Part shown: positions 1 to 9,797 of the stretch, piece after piece
Layout of the letters: each line of letters begins with the position of its first letter
Position numbering within the stretch: the stretch's first letter is position 1
NCBI RefSeq assembly: GCF_000350225.1
Contig: NW_005179073.1
Location: 1 to 64,000, forward strand
Origin: Chondrus crispus
Taxonomy: Eukaryota > Rhodophyta > Florideophyceae > Gigartinales > Gigartinaceae
Length of the DNA: 64,000 bases
Reading direction: 5' to 3'
Position numbers and translations under genes: made by a program
The notes under the pieces: generated by a model
Told to the model about the DNA's origin: nothing
The model's input: only the letters and a program-made list of their open reading frames with translations
Databases searched by the model: none

Positions 1-476
1 AAGCACGCCCAAACCCCATCTTATTACCATTCTCCACCTCGCGATCCCTCGATTCATCAGAGGATTAGCGTTATCCGTCGCTGTGCTTCCCCCACCCCAA
101 CAAACACGCTTGGGATCCCCTTCTCTGACCACTGCGCTAATCCGTCTTTGAAAGTCTCGGTCGACCCATTCACCTCATCCGGTTGACTTATCGTCACATT
201 TCCACTGCCGTGTCCCTCTTCAGATCTTTCGACCATTCCCCTTCATTCTTCCAACAACAACTACACTCTTTAAAGAGTCTCCCATCCAGCGTCGGCACTC
301 GTCGTTCCCCATTCATCGCACTTACCCGATTGCTATCCGGCGCCTTCCTACTTCTTTTGTTGCCCCAATTTAAAAAGACTACCGACAACAGAATCCACAC
401 CGCCCTCGCACGAGTCAATCACCACCCCTGCCTTCTACCTAATATATCCTCCCATCCTTCATCTCATCGCATTACC

Positions 477-3461
477 ATGGCAAAGCTCACTACTTTTGCA
501 AAGCTTTCAATAGCCGTTCGGGATGCTTGGGATGCTTTGGAACCCACCGCGAAAGCCAGAGACCTTCCTTTTGCAAAGTTCTGCGAATGGGTCCAGAAGG
601 TTTTCGCTAACCGTGCAGAAATGGAGATGCCACCAGCCGTCAAGGACATACTCCTTTTTGTTACCGAAGGCAACGACTACACAAACTACGAAAAGACTCA
701 GCTCATTGCCAAGCTCCAAACTAGTAGCAATGGATTGTACTTTCGCACTGCTGCCGCCGTTGATATGATGCACAATGAATCCGATAGGCGACTTCGAGAC
801 GTATTTGAGCACACATCACGCGAAGGATTCCCTTTAAATCACAGGCACTTGGTTTGCTCTTTCTTCACAGATAGTGGCCTTTCATGGACGAAGCCTAAAA
901 AAGATAAAACCTACGCCTACAAAACGGAACCTGTCACCCGATTCGAGCAGCTCATTTTCGTATCCGTGATTATTGACATTACGAAGAGCATCAACGAGGA
1001 GAGGCCTGCAAAGAAAAGAAAAATAACAAGATCAATAGCACAACCGACCTCGTACCCTCCCAGCTTAACCTTGAGCGCCCTCACTACCGAAAAAGCAGTT
1101 AGAATAGGAGCTGCAATTCAGCAAGTGGTCAGAGCGTGGGATACGTATGCTGCCAGCTTCGGTTTTGACGGTGTCGAAAGCATGTTCCTCCCATATCTTC
1201 AGTTGACCTCGGATTTCGTTCAGTTTCGGGTCATTCAGTCACGTACAGAAGGCTTTCTCAGAAGCTCGCAAGCGAAGCGATTTGAGCCCCATGCTTCTCT
1301 GACACATAAGAAAGAAGAAACGTTCGCACACGTCTGTGATAGAACCAACAGCCTGGATGAGTGCCTACGCACTCTTGCCACAGAGTTCTTCCAAGACATT
1401 CATTCAATGACGCATGCGCACGAGCTCTACGCACTGCCATCTCACATCAAATGGCCCGGTTTCGTAAGGTTCAAAGTGCACAACGAAGGAGTTCCTCAAC
1501 GCTTTTCTAAAATACCGCTTCGCCTTACCAACACAGTTCGAAAGGAGTTAGAGACGGAGATGAGATTGCGGTCAGCTGTACAAAACTACGTACGTACAGC
1601 CCCTCGAGTCAAGGAAATTGTTGGCAACATTATTCCAGTAAGACCTGAGCGGTCGGCTGCTGAGACTCCACTCGAACCATTCTCTACCAAGATCCCAGCC
1701 AATGGAACTCGCGCCATTTCAAACCAAGCGATAAAGAAAAAGATGGAAGAGTTGGAAGATGCACTGAAACCATATCTGAGGCTGTACCGGTCAAGCTTCG
1801 AGGAAATCATCGAGCTGGAAGATTTAATCGCACCTACGGACCCTTTAAGTTCTTCAGGAGCTCAATTGCTTCTATGTGACCCTCCCTATAACACGAGAAG
1901 ACAGTCGGACAAGAAAAACTCGGCCCATGATTGCCTCACAAATGAAGACATGGACGAGGTCGTGAAAACTGCAGCTATGGTCCTTAGAAAAGGTGGACAC
2001 GGCATCATTTTCTGCTCGATACAGCAATTCATGACATGGCGTAGAAAGTTCAAAGCCTCGACTACAGACCTCGGCAGGGGCCAAAAGAGGCCCACATTCA
2101 CTGTGGTTTCGATGCCCTTGATAGTCGAGAGACATCCCTCAGTCATCACAGTACCCCCGGGAAAGAAGTGTTCACTCGTAAATGGGGCCGAATTGGCAGT
2201 CCATATCAAGAAAAACGGTCTTACATACAAAGAGGAAGAAGCGATGGTTAACTACAAGAACTTTAACTACGTCCCTTCAACATTTCCGGCCTTCAAGAAC
2301 ATCATTAACAATGTCATGTGGCTTCTTCCCGGTGAACAGCTCCGAGGATGCAACAGCAACGACCCATCAAAAACCTTTGCTCTCCGCGCAGAGCAGAAAC
2401 CAGTTGCCCTCCTCAAGGAACTCATCTGCAGGTTCTCTCAGCCAGGTGATATCGTGGTGGATTTATTCGCCGGTACCTTCTCAACTGCCCATGCTTGCAT
2501 GACTCTCCCCAATCATCGCAGATTTGTCGGGTGCGAAGTAGATGAGGCATGCTTTGCTGTGGCTTCCAACCATGTCTTACGAAGAACAGCATCAGCCATT
2601 GCTACCAAGGCCACAGATATCAAACTATTGTCGAAGTTCCTTCCTTTAGTTTGTTCTGTGCATGAACAGTACGCCCCTCCAGAGATGCTTGATCCCAGGT
2701 GGAACGCTCCAAAAGGAATGCCACCATACCAATGCTTCCCCGACCATATTCTGTCTCATCTAGCATCCACTTGGGATAATCGAGGATTCCTGATTGACTG
2801 CATGAACAAGCCATTCCATGAATGGCCCCGTCAATACCAAGGCCTGCTTGAACAATCAGACACGAAACAACTTTTGCAGATTGATGCAGCTGCCAACGGT
2901 TTGTTCGTCGCAACCTCAACCATCAAGCACCAAATGGCTGGTCAGGGTGTATTTGCGGCAAAGACTTTTCAGAAGGGGGACCTAATCTGTTCGTACTTTG
3001 GTACGTTGGTATACCACGATCTCGGAAACCGCAGGCAGATGGCAAAGAAATATGGCGGCGGTGTACTCGGGGTAGACATACATCGCTACAACAAATATGC
3101 GCTGCAAGTGAACATACGCGGACACGGATTCAACGCCGTCAAGGACCTGCTGAACGGTCGAAAGGTAATATGCGTTGTCCCTACACCATGCACAATGGGT
3201 GGTTACATCAACGACGCGCGCTATCACCACGACGACGAAGAATTCGAAGCACACAGACAGGGGCAGCTGCTGTTTCCCCGCCCACAAAACGCAAGGTTAA
3301 TGGCACCGCAAGCTCCCACTCATCCGTCCCAATTAGTCCAGCCGACTATTTTGGTCGTGGAAGCACAGACCCTAATCAGTCCAGGATCTGAAATTTTCGT
3401 AGACTACGGTATAGAGGGCTTCGTCTACCACAGCAACGGTAACGGTGGGGATTCCATGTAA
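477..3461 (+). CDS. DNA amino-methyltransferase (DPPY type) fused to a SET domain
   Basis: The ATG at 477 sits in a strong ACCATGG context, so I prefer it to the in-frame ATG at 183; this gives 994 residues and no intron. Residues 1-460 are unrecognised apart from a basic PAKKRKITR stretch that could be a nuclear signal. A DPPYNTR motif lies at residue 468 and a DLFAGTFST motif at 662. Catalytic motif before SAM-binding motif is the beta-class order of N6-adenine/N4-cytosine methyltransferases, and DPPY rather than SPPY favours adenine. From about 822 to 985 there is a SET-like domain: GQGVFAAKTFQKGD near its start, GGYINDARY where NHxC is usual, and EIFVDYG at 972-978. The frame is clean. 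The likely role is nuclear DNA methylation coupled to a protein-lysine methyltransferase-like module. Target, activity and origin are not shown by the sequence; a mobile-element or viral origin cannot be excluded. Confidence 0.8.
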   Translation: MAKLTTFAKLSIAVRDAWDALEPTAKARDLPFAKFCEWVQKVFANRAEMEMPPAVKDILLFVTEGNDYTNYEKTQLIAKLQTSSNGLYFRTAAAVDMMHNESDRRLRDVFEHTSREGFPLNHRHLVCSFFTDSGLSWTKPKKDKTYAYKTEPVTRFEQLIFVSVIIDITKSINEERPAKKRKITRSIAQPTSYPPSLTLSALTTEKAVRIGAAIQQVVRAWDTYAASFGFDGVESMFLPYLQLTSDFVQFRVIQSRTEGFLRSSQAKRFEPHASLTHKKEETFAHVCDRTNSLDECLRTLATEFFQDIHSMTHAHELYALPSHIKWPGFVRFKVHNEGVPQRFSKIPLRLTNTVRKELETEMRLRSAVQNYVRTAPRVKEIVGNIIPVRPERSAAETPLEPFSTKIPANGTRAISNQAIKKKMEELEDALKPYLRLYRSSFEEIIELEDLIAPTDPLSSSGAQLLLCDPPYNTRRQSDKKNSAHDCLTNEDMDEVVKTAAMVLRKGGHGIIFCSIQQFMTWRRKFKASTTDLGRGQKRPTFTVVSMPLIVERHPSVITVPPGKKCSLVNGAELAVHIKKNGLTYKEEEAMVNYKNFNYVPSTFPAFKNIINNVMWLLPGEQLRGCNSNDPSKTFALRAEQKPVALLKELICRFSQPGDIVVDLFAGTFSTAHACMTLPNHRRFVGCEVDEACFAVASNHVLRRTASAIATKATDIKLLSKFLPLVCSVHEQYAPPEMLDPRWNAPKGMPPYQCFPDHILSHLASTWDNRGFLIDCMNKPFHEWPRQYQGLLEQSDTKQLLQIDAAANGLFVATSTIKHQMAGQGVFAAKTFQKGDLICSYFGTLVYHDLGNRRQMAKKYGGGVLGVDIHRYNKYALQVNIRGHGFNAVKDLLNGRKVICVVPTPCTMGGYINDARYHHDDEEFEAHRQGQLLFPRPQNARLMAPQAPTHPSQLVQPTILVVEAQTLISPGSEIFVDYGIEGFVYHSNGNGGDSM

Positions 3462-3487
3462 AGTTCCAATACTGACAGGGTCCTAAC

Positions 3488-3493
3488 AATAAA
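3488..3493 (+). terminator. Putative polyadenylation signal
   Basis: AATAAA lies 26 bases after the stop codon of the methyltransferase-SET gene, a plausible polyadenylation signal for it. Confidence 0.4.
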
Positions 3494-3930
3494 AAAGCAA
3501 TTTCCTGCACTTCCAGACCAGGTTTGAGATTATGTGATTACGGTGGACATGAAGATGATTCGCTACGCTATGGCGGGTGCGTCCATGTAAGACAGGTAAG
3601 TCCCTGGCGCGCTCTTGTGGCAGTACATAACCGCAGCAAAAGAGTAGCCCGACCAACATAATAGCCACTACAGTGGTCCCTCGCTATCAAAACTACAGAG
3701 TAAAGTCTCGATAAGCTGCGTACCTGATATGATGAACTGTCTCGGTACACTGAACTGGAGGACTATGAGGGAGGCGCCACCCCGCTTTTTTGGCCCAGAA
3801 TCGACGTTTTCGTATTTCTAACGTGAACTAGACTCTATAGAATGAACTACGCGATACCATGAACATACAAAAACATGAAAACCCCAGAGTTCCCTTTATC
3901 GAGGCCGAAATGCACACTAGAAACGAACCA

Positions 3931-4310
3931 TCAACGACTACAGAAGCCATCCATACGATTTTGCCTCAGATTCGTACGCTGAAGCCTCCTTACGCGGCTT
4001 TGTTCCTCATACAGAAGTGACTTGATGCTCGAAGGCAGCCCCGATTGAACTAGATTCGCGTCCGTCATAATACAACTGAGTTCGTTAGGTAGAGCTTCTA
4101 ATGTTCCGCGATACCGAGCAAGCGACGGTTTGCGTCCTGTCTGGTCTTTCGCTGGCACAGTAGAGCGATCGTCCTCACTATCTGAATCACCGTTAAATTG
4201 ATCTTGCTCAATGCCAGTAAATGCCGCAAAATCCCCTAATCCAAGATCAATGGCTTGACCGAGAGCTGACTCTTCTGATATAGACTCTGGATGTGGCAGA
4301 ATTAAAAGAA
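3931..4310 (-). pseudogene. Possible terminal exon or relic of an unknown gene
   Basis: A minus-strand frame reads about 115 residues, from an acidic stretch (DSDSEDDRS) to a basic C-terminus ending in DGFCSR and a stop at 3931. It is preceded by a pyrimidine-rich tract ending in CAG, which resembles a 3' splice site. No upstream exon was recognised and there is no family match. It may be the last exon of a lost gene or chance coding. The rest of 3.5-5.2 kb shows no gene. Confidence 0.2.
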
Positions 4311-4360
4311 AAGGAAGGCTGGATCACAATGTGAAGTGGTCCAGATATGGAATTGCGCCC

Positions 4361-4391
4361 GTCGACGTTGCCCGTCGACGTTGCCCGTCGA
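4361..4391. repeat. 13-bp tandem repeat
   Basis: GTCGACGTTGCCC occurs twice and is followed by a truncated third unit, within a gene-poor stretch. Confidence 0.6.
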
Positions 4392-4445
4392 TGGACAGAG
4401 TCAAGGAAAGTGAGTTTGTGTTCCTGTGACCGTATCATCGGCATT

Positions 4446-4474
4446 GGTGGAGACGCTCTAAGAGCGTCTCCACC
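4446..4474. repeat. Perfect 29-bp palindrome
   Basis: Two perfect 14-base arms (GGTGGAGACGCTCT and its complement) flank a single A at 4460. It may be a small fold-back element or a cruciform-forming site. Nothing coding is nearby. Confidence 0.7.
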
Positions 4475-5397
4475 GGTGTGGTCCAAATCATACTGTACCC
4501 GTAAAACGGGTACACGTGTACACGAGCAGTTCCGCCGCCGTGAACTGCCTCGGTAAGGCGAACTCAATGGGCTGCTCGGAAGTGCCACATTTCGGTTCAC
4601 GATATCGAGACTTTACTCTGTACCCCGTGTTTCTTACCGAGGTGAGTTTCTCAGAATATTGGGATTTTGAATACATTTACGCAAGTCCGGCCTGGTGGTT
4701 GAATAGTAACCAGTGTCTTCCTTTCGTTACTAATTAGCGCATGTTGTAATCATTATATATTTAATGTTAATATTGAGTTTTCAATTAGTTAGAATTTTCC
4801 TGGACTTGGGAAGCCGTCAGCGTAGGAAAGTCGGTCGAAGAATTTTTTGGAAGTATACAGCCACCGGTCCCCACTGTTAGGAATGTACACGGACAACTGT
4901 GTTCCCGTAATCCCCCTCCTCCCCCTAATCTCAAATTCGAGATGCACACTCATAACTTCAACCAAAAGCAAAATTGCTCAACCTGCACCTCATTCAGACT
5001 CTGGCAAACCACAGATCAAATTCACATCCCCATTCCCTTCTGACGCCATACAACGACGTGTTTCCCTAACTCACGTAATCACCCTTAATTGCATGCCCTA
5101 CTTCCTTGACACCCACTACTACTGTAACTATGCCAAATTCTCCACATCATCGTAGAACTTCACCACGTATCGGAACGTCAACCCTTCCTTTCTGTGCTAC
5201 CCAGGCTCCCCGTTCTCCTACTCAGTATGAGCCCCTCGCAGGTCTTATTTCGACGCAATGTTCACATATACAGGGTTCTCGTACTCACTGACCCCCCGCT
5301 CTCTCTCTTTCCCTCTTCTCTTCTTCCCCAGCGTTTCGCATCCCCGAAACCCCTCACCTCTCGCCTCCTTTCCCGCTCTCTCCCGACTTCACGCGCA

Positions 5398-7814
5398 ATG
5401 ACTACGCCATCGCATGCCGCCGCTTTCGTCCGCAACGATCCTCGGGTGCCACTGCATCTGGCACCTACGTCCTTGTCTGTTGGCTTCCATTCCATCCCCC
5501 TCATCCTTGTCTGCGTCGATTGCAAGAGCGGGTCCCCCAGCGCAAGGGCCTTCAGCGACCACTTGCGCCACGTTCACAACATCCCTACTCCCCAGGCCGC
5601 ACAGCGCTCTAGACTCGCAGAAGAAGCCCTCTCCTTCCACCGTACCTCTGTTTCCGATTCTCCGCTGCTTTCCGACTACCTGCAGGCTCCCTAATTCCTC
5701 CCCGATCCAGCAATCACTCTTCCGATCAAGAGCCTCCCCCCGCTTCAAGGATTCACTTGCAAATTAGTCTACTTCTGTCCTCTTTGCAAGCTCTCCAAGG
5801 GCACCCCGAAACGGCTTCGACAACATATGAACTCCGTCCACCCGCCTGATGCACCCGGAAACCCCTCGCCGACCGAGGTTGATCAAATCATTGGCCGCGG
5901 TGCTGTTCGCGCCCAGTCTCTGTTTAATGGTGCCAAGACCAAATACTTTCCCGTTACGGCCGAAGAGCCAATCGGGGAAATGGTCACCGTCTCCCAAGTC
6001 CCCGTCGGCATTCCTGACTCAGAAGAAGAAGATCCCATCCAATCCGCCCCGGTGTCGTCACCCCTCCCCATGGACACAACAACCGACTCAACTCTAGACC
6101 TCATCACTCCAGACCCCAACTCCCCGTCTTATGAGCTCCACAAATGTGCCGCCGACGTACTGGCTCGTCTAACGTGTTCCAGTTCGGACCTGGCCCCGGG
6201 TCGACGATCTCATACCGAATTGGAGGAAAATGACGCAGACTCCGGCATCGCCCTCCGCAACACATTCCTGTCGATCACCGACTTTGATGAAGCCCTCGAC
6301 GCTCTGCCTTTACGCCGTGAGAAGGCAGCTCAACTCACGGGTGCCGTCACGACGGAGGACGTTCAAGCAACTTTATCCACGGTTGCAACCTGCGTCCATC
6401 TATACTTTCAAAGTATCGCCAAGGTCGTCAGGGACGTCACGCATGGATTTCGTCAAGCGATAAACCTCCACGGCACTACGCCCTTCCGACGGGTTCAATC
6501 CGTGGCAGAACGAAGATATGCTAGTCATGTTGCCCGCCTCCTCTTCTTCACCCATCAGACACGGGACGCCGACTTTTCCCGTAATGAACAGACTTCCGTC
6601 GCGATCGACGCCTTCTTTCATGAGCTCAATCGCACATCTCTCCACGAGACCCCAGGTGAAACTCTCTCCCACGCCTTACACAGTCGCCTTCACGATGCCA
6701 TGAAAAGCTTGCTCCTCGTCCGGCTCAGGCATGTCGACCTCCTCACCAACTTGGCCGTTCGTAATTTTGTTGTCGCCGCTACCGTCGTTGCAAGTTCCGC
6801 CCCACTCTTCGCCGAGACTTCCCCGACCCTCAGAATCGCCGAAGCCGGTGACATGAGTCACATTCTTGCCGCCCTCCAATACGCTGCTTCCGTGACAGCG
6901 ATTCAAGAACTCCGCCGAGTAGCAGAAACGCCCCTTCCGGCCGCCCACCTCAACGAGAACCACCAAGATCCACCTGCTGCCATCATCGCAACCGTCGATC
7001 AAGATGTCAACACTACCGCTACATTCATACGAAAAACTTTGGATGTCATCATGCGAATCATAAAACATGAGGAAGGTCCAATCTCTTTCGCCGTCTGTGC
7101 CATTCACAAGCAACACCCTTGTGGAATCATCAAATCTCACCACCTCTCCATGCCTCTTTTGGGGACGATCATCACAAACCAACACAAGACTTTCGACAAG
7201 TTCTTCTACGAACACTGTCTTCTGGGGGCCGAGCTTCCTCCTGATTTCCAACGACTCGTTTTATCTCTGCGTGACGACCCCACGAACCGCGCTCCTGGCT
7301 TTTCCTTTCTCTCCTCCCTCACTCACCACGCTTCCTGGGTGCAGGCCAACGTTGCCCATCTCCTTCATGCTCTAATGAATCCATCCTCCGATTACCTCCA
7401 TCGCACACCTTGCCTCCACCCCACATGTTCCTTTCCGCGCAGGGTTCCTACACAAGATGAGGCATCCGGTCTTGGCCCATCCCCTACCTCTGGCCAAGAC
7501 CGAGAAATTCAACTCGCTGGTGTTCCAATGACAAAACAGGAGTCTTGCAGTTTCTCGCTCATTGCCAAATCATCCAAGACTCCCTACTTGCTATGATGCA
7601 TTTTTCGTCCGGATCTCCCGGTCGAGCAACCGAGATATGCACTTATAGGCTACAAAATGGGGAGAACGACATCCGGAACATCTTCATCGGCCACCACTCC
7701 GAAATTTTGTTCAACCCTGGCTACTGCAAGTCAAGGGCCGCGCTTGGTTACAACCACGCGGTGTACCGATTTCCCGACAAGCAAACTGCGATGACTACCG
7801 GCCGTTTTTGTTGA
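5398..7814 (+). pseudogene. OrsD-type double C2H2 zinc-finger protein, truncated
   Basis: The frame from the ATG at 5398 carries a finger C-x2-C-x12-H-x4-H at residues 39-60. After a TAA at 5692-5694 the same frame reopens and carries a second finger of identical spacing at about 5776-5838. This paired arrangement is typical of the OrsD domain (PF12013). A 69-nt GT-AG intron (5642-5710) would remove the stop in frame, so the TAA may be intronic. The frame then runs to 7596 without recognised motifs. Near 7500 coding sense moves to another frame containing GSPGRATEI and ILFNPGYCKS, which resemble the GQPARGTE region of fungal OrsD/RecQ-like (telomere-linked helicase-like) proteins. It ends at 7814 and no helicase domain follows. 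I read it as a truncated, probably broken member of a repeat-associated family. Its function is unknown. Confidence 0.5.
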
Positions 7815-8027
7815 ATCATTCATTTATACATCTTCTACGTCGCGCCATATACAACTGCTATGCTCACCAATTGTGCCATTTTGCTGGTTCTCCACTACAC
7901 AAACAACGCCACAAAATTTACACTTGTGCTTTCGTAACGGCCATCTACTACAGAAGTAGCTGAAACAGAAAAAAACATGCAAACGCACCGTTCAGGCCCC
8001 TTGCAGGACGCGTCTTGCGAGTAGCCC

Positions 8028-8844
8028 TCTCCAAAGTATCATTCTCGCACCCTTCCAAAACGCATCGTTCTCGCGCCCCTCCAGAACGCATCATGGGCGC
8101 ACCCCTCTCGAACGTATCATTCTCGCACCCCTTCAGAACGCATCGTTCTCGCGCCCCTCCAGAACGCATCATGGGCGCACCCCTCTCGAACGTATCATTC
8201 TCGCACCCCTTCAGAACGCATTGTGGGCGCACCCGTCCCGAACGTATCATTCTCGAACCCTTCCAAAACGCATTGTTCTCGCGCCCCTCCAGAACGCATC
8301 ATGGGCGCACCCCTCTCGAACGTATCATTCTCGCACCCCTTCAGAATGCATCGTGGGCGCACCCCTCCCGAACGTATCATTCTCGCACCCTTCCAAAACG
8401 CATCGTTCTCGCGCCCCTTCAAAACGCATCATGGGCGCACCCCTCTCGAACGTATCATTCTCGCACCCCTTCAGAATGCATCGTGGGAGCACCCGTCCCG
8501 AACGTATCATTCTCGCACCCTTCCAAAATGCATTGTTCTCGCACCCCTCCAGACTGCATCATGGGCGCACCCCTCTCGAACGCATCAATCTCGCACCCCG
8601 TTAGAACGCGTCGTGGGCGCACCCCTCTCGAACGTATCATTCTGGCATCCCTCTAAAGCGAATGATGAGCGCACCCCTGTAGAACACATCACGAGCGCAC
8701 TCCTCTCCAACGTAGCATTCTGGCACCCCTTCCAACGCATCATTCTCGCACCCCCTCAGCTCGCATCCTAGACGCACCTCTCCAGAACGCATCGTGCGCG
8801 CATCCCTCCCCAACGCATCTCTGACACACCCGTCCAAAATGCGT
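8028..8844. repeat. 26-bp satellite with a 78-bp higher-order period
   Basis: About 31 tandem copies of a 26-base monomer of the form AACG[C/T]ATC...CACCCCT. Three monomer variants (with TCGTTCTCGCG, TCATGGGCGC and TCATTCTCGC cores) recur in fixed order, giving a 78-bp unit. Since 78 is a multiple of three, both strands show long repetitive reading frames, which I regard as spurious. The array decays towards its right end. Confidence 0.9.
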
Positions 8845-9038
8845 CGTTGAAGCAACGATCATCGAAACCTGCATACGGCGCTTTTCAATTTCGCGCAGTA
8901 AATAACTTAGAAAGCTTTGATGTTCAGGACATAAATTACGCCGCCTTATTGTGTAACTCGTACATGCGCACTGCGACGCCGTCAGTGCAGTATAAGGCCC
9001 TGCCACTAAATCTGCCTGCTGTAATTGCCCCACCCAGC

Positions 9039-9441
9039 ACGATACGTTTTGGGCATCTGACAATCTTGCCAGACGAGGGACACGGTACGTGATAAAATAT
9101 GAAGTTAATAATATTGCTCATGCGCCTCTAATCGCACACGGCAAAAACTAAATTTTAAGCACTGACATTTTATTGGTTGTGCGCCGCCGTCGGCAAAATT
9201 TTAGTCAGAAATTCCCAACAGCAATGTTGCCAATACAGCGCGTATGGGGGTGCCGCCGTGTAAATCGGCCTAAAACGTATCGTCCCACCAGAAAACTGTC
9301 GCCGTTAAAACCGCCCGGCACGATACGTTTTGGGCCATATACCGTAGACAGTACCAAAATCGCACATACGTCGAATCAGGCCTGGACGATACGTTTTTTG
9401 TCATTACGTATCGATCCTGACATGTGCCAAAAACGTATCGT
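9039..9441. repeat. Cluster of a 12-bp motif in both orientations
   Basis: ACGATACGTTTT occurs at 9039-9050, 9320-9331 and 9386-9397, and its complement AAAACGTATCGT at 9272-9283 and 9430-9441. Flanking bases (often GGG or GGC after the T run) are partly shared. The stretch 8850-9530 has no recognisable gene, so these may be subterminal repeats of an unidentified element or protein-binding sites. Confidence 0.6.
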
Positions 9442-9542
9442 GCCGCGGGAACTGACGCCAGAACTAAACATAGGAAATATCCCCTTTTTTCTAGCCAATG
9501 CGCACTCCGTCAGACCGAAGTAAATTTGCGCTGAATTTCAGC

Positions 9543-9797
9543 CCACCTGAACGCGCGTCTGCTCGGACATGGGTATAGGACGACCAATGCGCCTTGCGTG
9601 AGATGCCGGGCGATGAGGTTGCACACGACGGGAACGGTGAAGAACGGGAGCGGGAGGATGATGAAGCGGGTTTTCTCAAGGGCGGCGGTGGGGGAGGCGG
9701 TGATGAGATGCAGCTTGCCAGTGAGCGTGGAGCCGTCCGGCTGGTCTAGCGTGCTGCCAGTCGAGGCGGATAGGCGCTCGGCCTTGTACTGGTGAGC
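9543..9797 (-). pseudogene. Fragment of an opine-dehydrogenase-like gene
   Basis: The minus strand reads about 84 residues including GKLHLITASPTAALE, FIILPLPFFTVPVV and IARHLTQGALVV. This resembles the part of opine dehydrogenases (octopine/tauropine/strombine type) that follows the nucleotide-binding fold, where family members read roughly LITxDPAEAV...IPLPxFAHE...IAPHL. The nucleotide-binding glycine motif and the C-terminal domain are absent, so only a fragment remains. The family is known from red algae. Assignment is from recalled motifs and is tentative. Confidence 0.4.

Noticed and set aside
183-476. Upstream 98-codon extension of the methyltransferase-SET frame
   Set aside because: Open in frame, but the ATG at 477 has a much stronger context and the extension is low in protein-like character.
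8015-8771. Long overlapping frames of 127-213 codons in the satellite
   Set aside because: They follow from the 78-bp period being a multiple of three; all are repetitive and occur on both strands.
8028-8844. CRISPR-like array
   Set aside because: The units are contiguous satellite monomers without unique spacers, and the DNA is eukaryotic.
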